Positions 6,404 to 8,394 of a stretch of 8,394 nt of DNA are shown in pieces. Under the pieces are notes generated by a model. That model saw nothing but the letters and a program-made list of their open reading frames with translations. It searched no databases and had not been told where the DNA came from. Position 1 is the stretch's first letter, and each line of letters starts with the position of its first letter. The stretch covers positions 1 to 8,394 of the forward strand of contig JBLIKP010000092.1 of assembly GCA_047635375.1 (NCBI GenBank), written 5' to 3'. The DNA is from JBLIKP01 sp047635375. GTDB taxonomy: Bacteria; Bacteroidota; Bacteroidia; Sphingobacteriales; Sphingobacteriaceae. The translations under genes and the position numbers were made by a program.

Positions 6404-8394
6404 ATGCTTCGAATAAGTTTAATATTGTTTTTTATTTCCTTAGGCCATTTTGGCTTCGGGCAGGGTCAAGGATTTAAGTCTGAAAAACTGGCTTTCGCCG
6501 ATACGCTTACAATAGATTCCCTATCCCTTGTCCCAGGCTCGGTGATAATATTTGATGATAATGGGGAAATTATTTCCGACACTTTATTTCAAATAAACCC
6601 TGCATACAGCCGACTTTTTTTTAATTCGGCTATTTCTACTGACTCAGTCTTGGTTCACTACCGCACCCTCGCCCTAGATTTGGATAAAAAATATTTTATC
6701 CACGACCTCTCAGAACTCGAGCCTTCGATAGAAAAAAGGATGAACCCTTTCCTCCTTCCCGAAAACAGAAAACAGGAAACCTTCGTCGACTTTGGGACCA
6801 TAAAAAGTAGTGGTGAAATTTCGCGTGGGATCACTGTAGGAAACAGCCAAAATCTCGCCGTAAATTCCAATCTAAACCTGCAGCTGTCGGGACCATTAAC
6901 CGATAAAATTGAATTGACCGCCGTAATTAGCGACAATAATCTTCCCATTCAACCCGATGGAAATACAGCCCAGATTCAGGAATTTGATAATGTTTTTATT
7001 AAGCTTAATGACGATAAAAATGCGCTGATTGCTGGGGATTATAATATTGACCAAAGCGACGGATATTTCATGAAATTCCACAAGCGCGTAAAGGGTGTTG
7101 CGGTGGAATCGACAGTAAGAGACAACGATAATGAAACGCTTAATGTAGAGGCTGGAATCGCAGTTGCCAAAGGAAAACTCACCCGAAAAACCTTCGAAGG
7201 AATTGAAAATAAACAAGGCCCTTACCGATTAACGGGAGAAAACAACGAGCTTTTTGTAATCATCCTTGCCGGGACCGAGAAAGTTTATGTGGATGGGAGA
7301 CTTCTTTTTCGCGGACAAGAAAACGATTACACGGTGGATTACAACTCCGCGGAAATAAGATTTACGCCAAATCAACTCATCACCCAAAACCACAGGATTG
7401 TCGTTGAATATGAATATTCCGATAAAAATTATTCCCGCTCTCTTCTCGCTTCAAAAATAGAATACACACGCGATAAACTGTCCCTAAATATAAATGCTTA
7501 CAACGAGCAAGATGGGAAGAACAAGTCGCTTCAGCAGGATATTTCACTTGAAGACCGTGCATTTCTCGCCTCGCTGGGGGATAGTATTCAAAATGCCGTG
7601 GTAAATTCAGAAAGGGAAGTCCCCTATTCTAACCAAGAAATTCTTTACCGGAAAATTGACACGGCAGGCTTGCAAGGAATTTTTCAGCGAAGTACAACCT
7701 CAACCGACACGGTTTCTCGCGTGAGCTTTTCTTTGGTGGGACAGGGAAATGGGCATTACAGAAAAGCCCAGTCGACGGGAAATGGACGCGTTTTTGAATT
7801 CGTGGCTCCAGTGAACGGAGTTCCCCAAGGCGATTACGCTCCCGTCTCAAAATTAATTACGCCCAAGAAAAATCAGCTTGTTACCCTTGGCGGTGGGTAC
7901 CAGTTTTCTAAACGCACTCACCTAAGTTTTGAAATCGCGCGAAGTGTAAAAGACATCAACACTTTTAGTTCGCTTGACAACCAAGACGATGAGGGAATTG
8001 CAGCATTTCTCTCCCTAAAAAACGAAAATCCAATTTCCGAAAACTGGTATTTGGGGGAGGAATTGTCCGTAGAAATAAAAGAGGCTCAATTCATCCCTCT
8101 TGAACAATATCGTCCGGTGGAATTCACCCGTGATTTCAATATTAATTCGCTCAAAAGTTTGCAACAAGAGCGGCTTGGTGGCCTTGGATTATCGCTTTCA
8201 AACAAGAAGAACAGTTTCTCTAATTACAAAATATCGGGACTAAAACGCGGCGCTGACTACAAAGGAATCCAACAGAAATTCTCCACCAAAAACAAATTGG
8301 GAAGTTGGCAATTAAATTATTCGGGCTCGTATTTAAGCTCTTCATCTCAGACAATCAACACGGTCTTCTTTAGGCAATATCCTGAAATCTCAAA
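6404..8394 (+). CDS. Large secreted or outer-membrane surface protein of unknown function, N-terminal part
   Basis: The frame stays open from ATG 6404 to the window end (663 complete codons); the C-terminus is missing. An in-frame TAA at 6395-6397 makes this the first possible start. Residues 1-19 are a signal peptide (MLRISLILFFISLGHFGFG, cleavage before Q). The rest is strand-rich and polar, with no hydrophobic membrane helix. Distinctive segments are SGEISRGITVGNSQNLAVNS (136-155), ISDNNLPIQPDGNTAQIQEF (175-194), GPYRLTG (272-278), TEKVYVDGRLLFRGQ (291-305), NDYTVDYNSAEIRFTP (307-322) and RIVVEYEYSDKNYSRS (331-346). I remember closely similar segments in long, unnamed proteins of Bacteroidota and Chlorobi/Ignavibacteria, but know of no assigned function. 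The VDG-x-DYTVDYN-x-EI-x-F part looks like a repeat unit also found in other surface proteins. No SD or consensus promoter is seen in the 142 nt upstream. An outer-membrane or cell-surface place is inferred. Confidence 0.8.
   Translation, partial: MLRISLILFFISLGHFGFGQGQGFKSEKLAFADTLTIDSLSLVPGSVIIFDDNGEIISDTLFQINPAYSRLFFNSAISTDSVLVHYRTLALDLDKKYFIHDLSELEPSIEKRMNPFLLPENRKQETFVDFGTIKSSGEISRGITVGNSQNLAVNSNLNLQLSGPLTDKIELTAVISDNNLPIQPDGNTAQIQEFDNVFIKLNDDKNALIAGDYNIDQSDGYFMKFHKRVKGVAVESTVRDNDNETLNVEAGIAVAKGKLTRKTFEGIENKQGPYRLTGENNELFVIILAGTEKVYVDGRLLFRGQENDYTVDYNSAEIRFTPNQLITQNHRIVVEYEYSDKNYSRSLLASKIEYTRDKLSLNINAYNEQDGKNKSLQQDISLEDRAFLASLGDSIQNAVVNSEREVPYSNQEILYRKIDTAGLQGIFQRSTTSTDTVSRVSFSLVGQGNGHYRKAQSTGNGRVFEFVAPVNGVPQGDYAPVSKLITPKKNQLVTLGGGYQFSKRTHLSFEIARSVKDINTFSSLDNQDDEGIAAFLSLKNENPISENWYLGEELSVEIKEAQFIPLEQYRPVEFTRDFNINSLKSLQQERLGGLGLSLSNKKNSFSNYKISGLKRGADYKGIQQKFSTKNKLGSWQLNYSGSYLSSSSQTINTVFFRQYPEIS

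Noticed and set aside
6658..7850. Several minus-strand open frames opposite the large surface gene.
   Set aside because: They are shadows of a continuous, coherent plus-strand protein with a signal peptide and recognisable motifs; the antisense products are rich in Arg, Ser, Phe and Leu without domain features.

Overview
The window looks like chromosomal DNA from a member of the Bacteroidota, most likely a flavobacterium-like marine lineage. The reasons are the A/T-rich leaders with no Shine-Dalgarno (SD) sequence in front of most genes, two promoters of the Bacteroidota form (TTG, 20 nt, TAnnTTTG), a DnaX with a long Ala/Pro/Lys linker, a lipoprotein with a DM13-like domain, and a large surface protein of a type I know from Bacteroidota and relatives. 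The phylum is well supported; anything narrower is a guess.

Layout. (1) 1-377, minus: start of a secreted alpha/beta-hydrolase, cut by the window edge. (2) 533-2317, minus: dnaX, the gamma/tau clamp-loader subunit, starting at GTG. An A10 run lies just after the conserved domains, and both alternative frames stop within a few codons, so a short gamma form is likely. (3) 2318-2581: a divergent promoter region serving dnaX on one side and the ribosomal operon on the other. (4) 2582-3679, plus: rpsF-rpsR-rplI (bS6, bS18, bL9), closed by a strong intrinsic terminator. rpsR and rplI carry near-perfect SD sequences although every other gene start in the window lacks one. (5) 3791-4672, plus: fabD, malonyl-CoA:ACP transacylase. 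It converges on the next gene through a 16-bp UUCG hairpin that contains both stop codons. (6) 4703-6261, minus: a two-gene unit. The upstream gene is a lipoprotein with an Ig-like and a DM13-like domain, broken by two stops and a frameshift. The downstream gene is an intact outer-membrane beta-barrel protein starting 9 nt later. (7) 6404 to the right edge, plus: a long secreted surface protein of unknown function, open at its 3' end.

The left and central parts are housekeeping genes for replication, translation and fatty-acid synthesis; the right part is envelope genes, one decayed. I see no rRNA, tRNA, CRISPR array, insertion sequence or phage gene. The best candidates for unusual biology are the programmed-slippage site in dnaX and the isolated SD sequences of rpsR and rplI, which fit an autoregulatory circuit proposed for Bacteroidota whose ribosomes mask their anti-SD.
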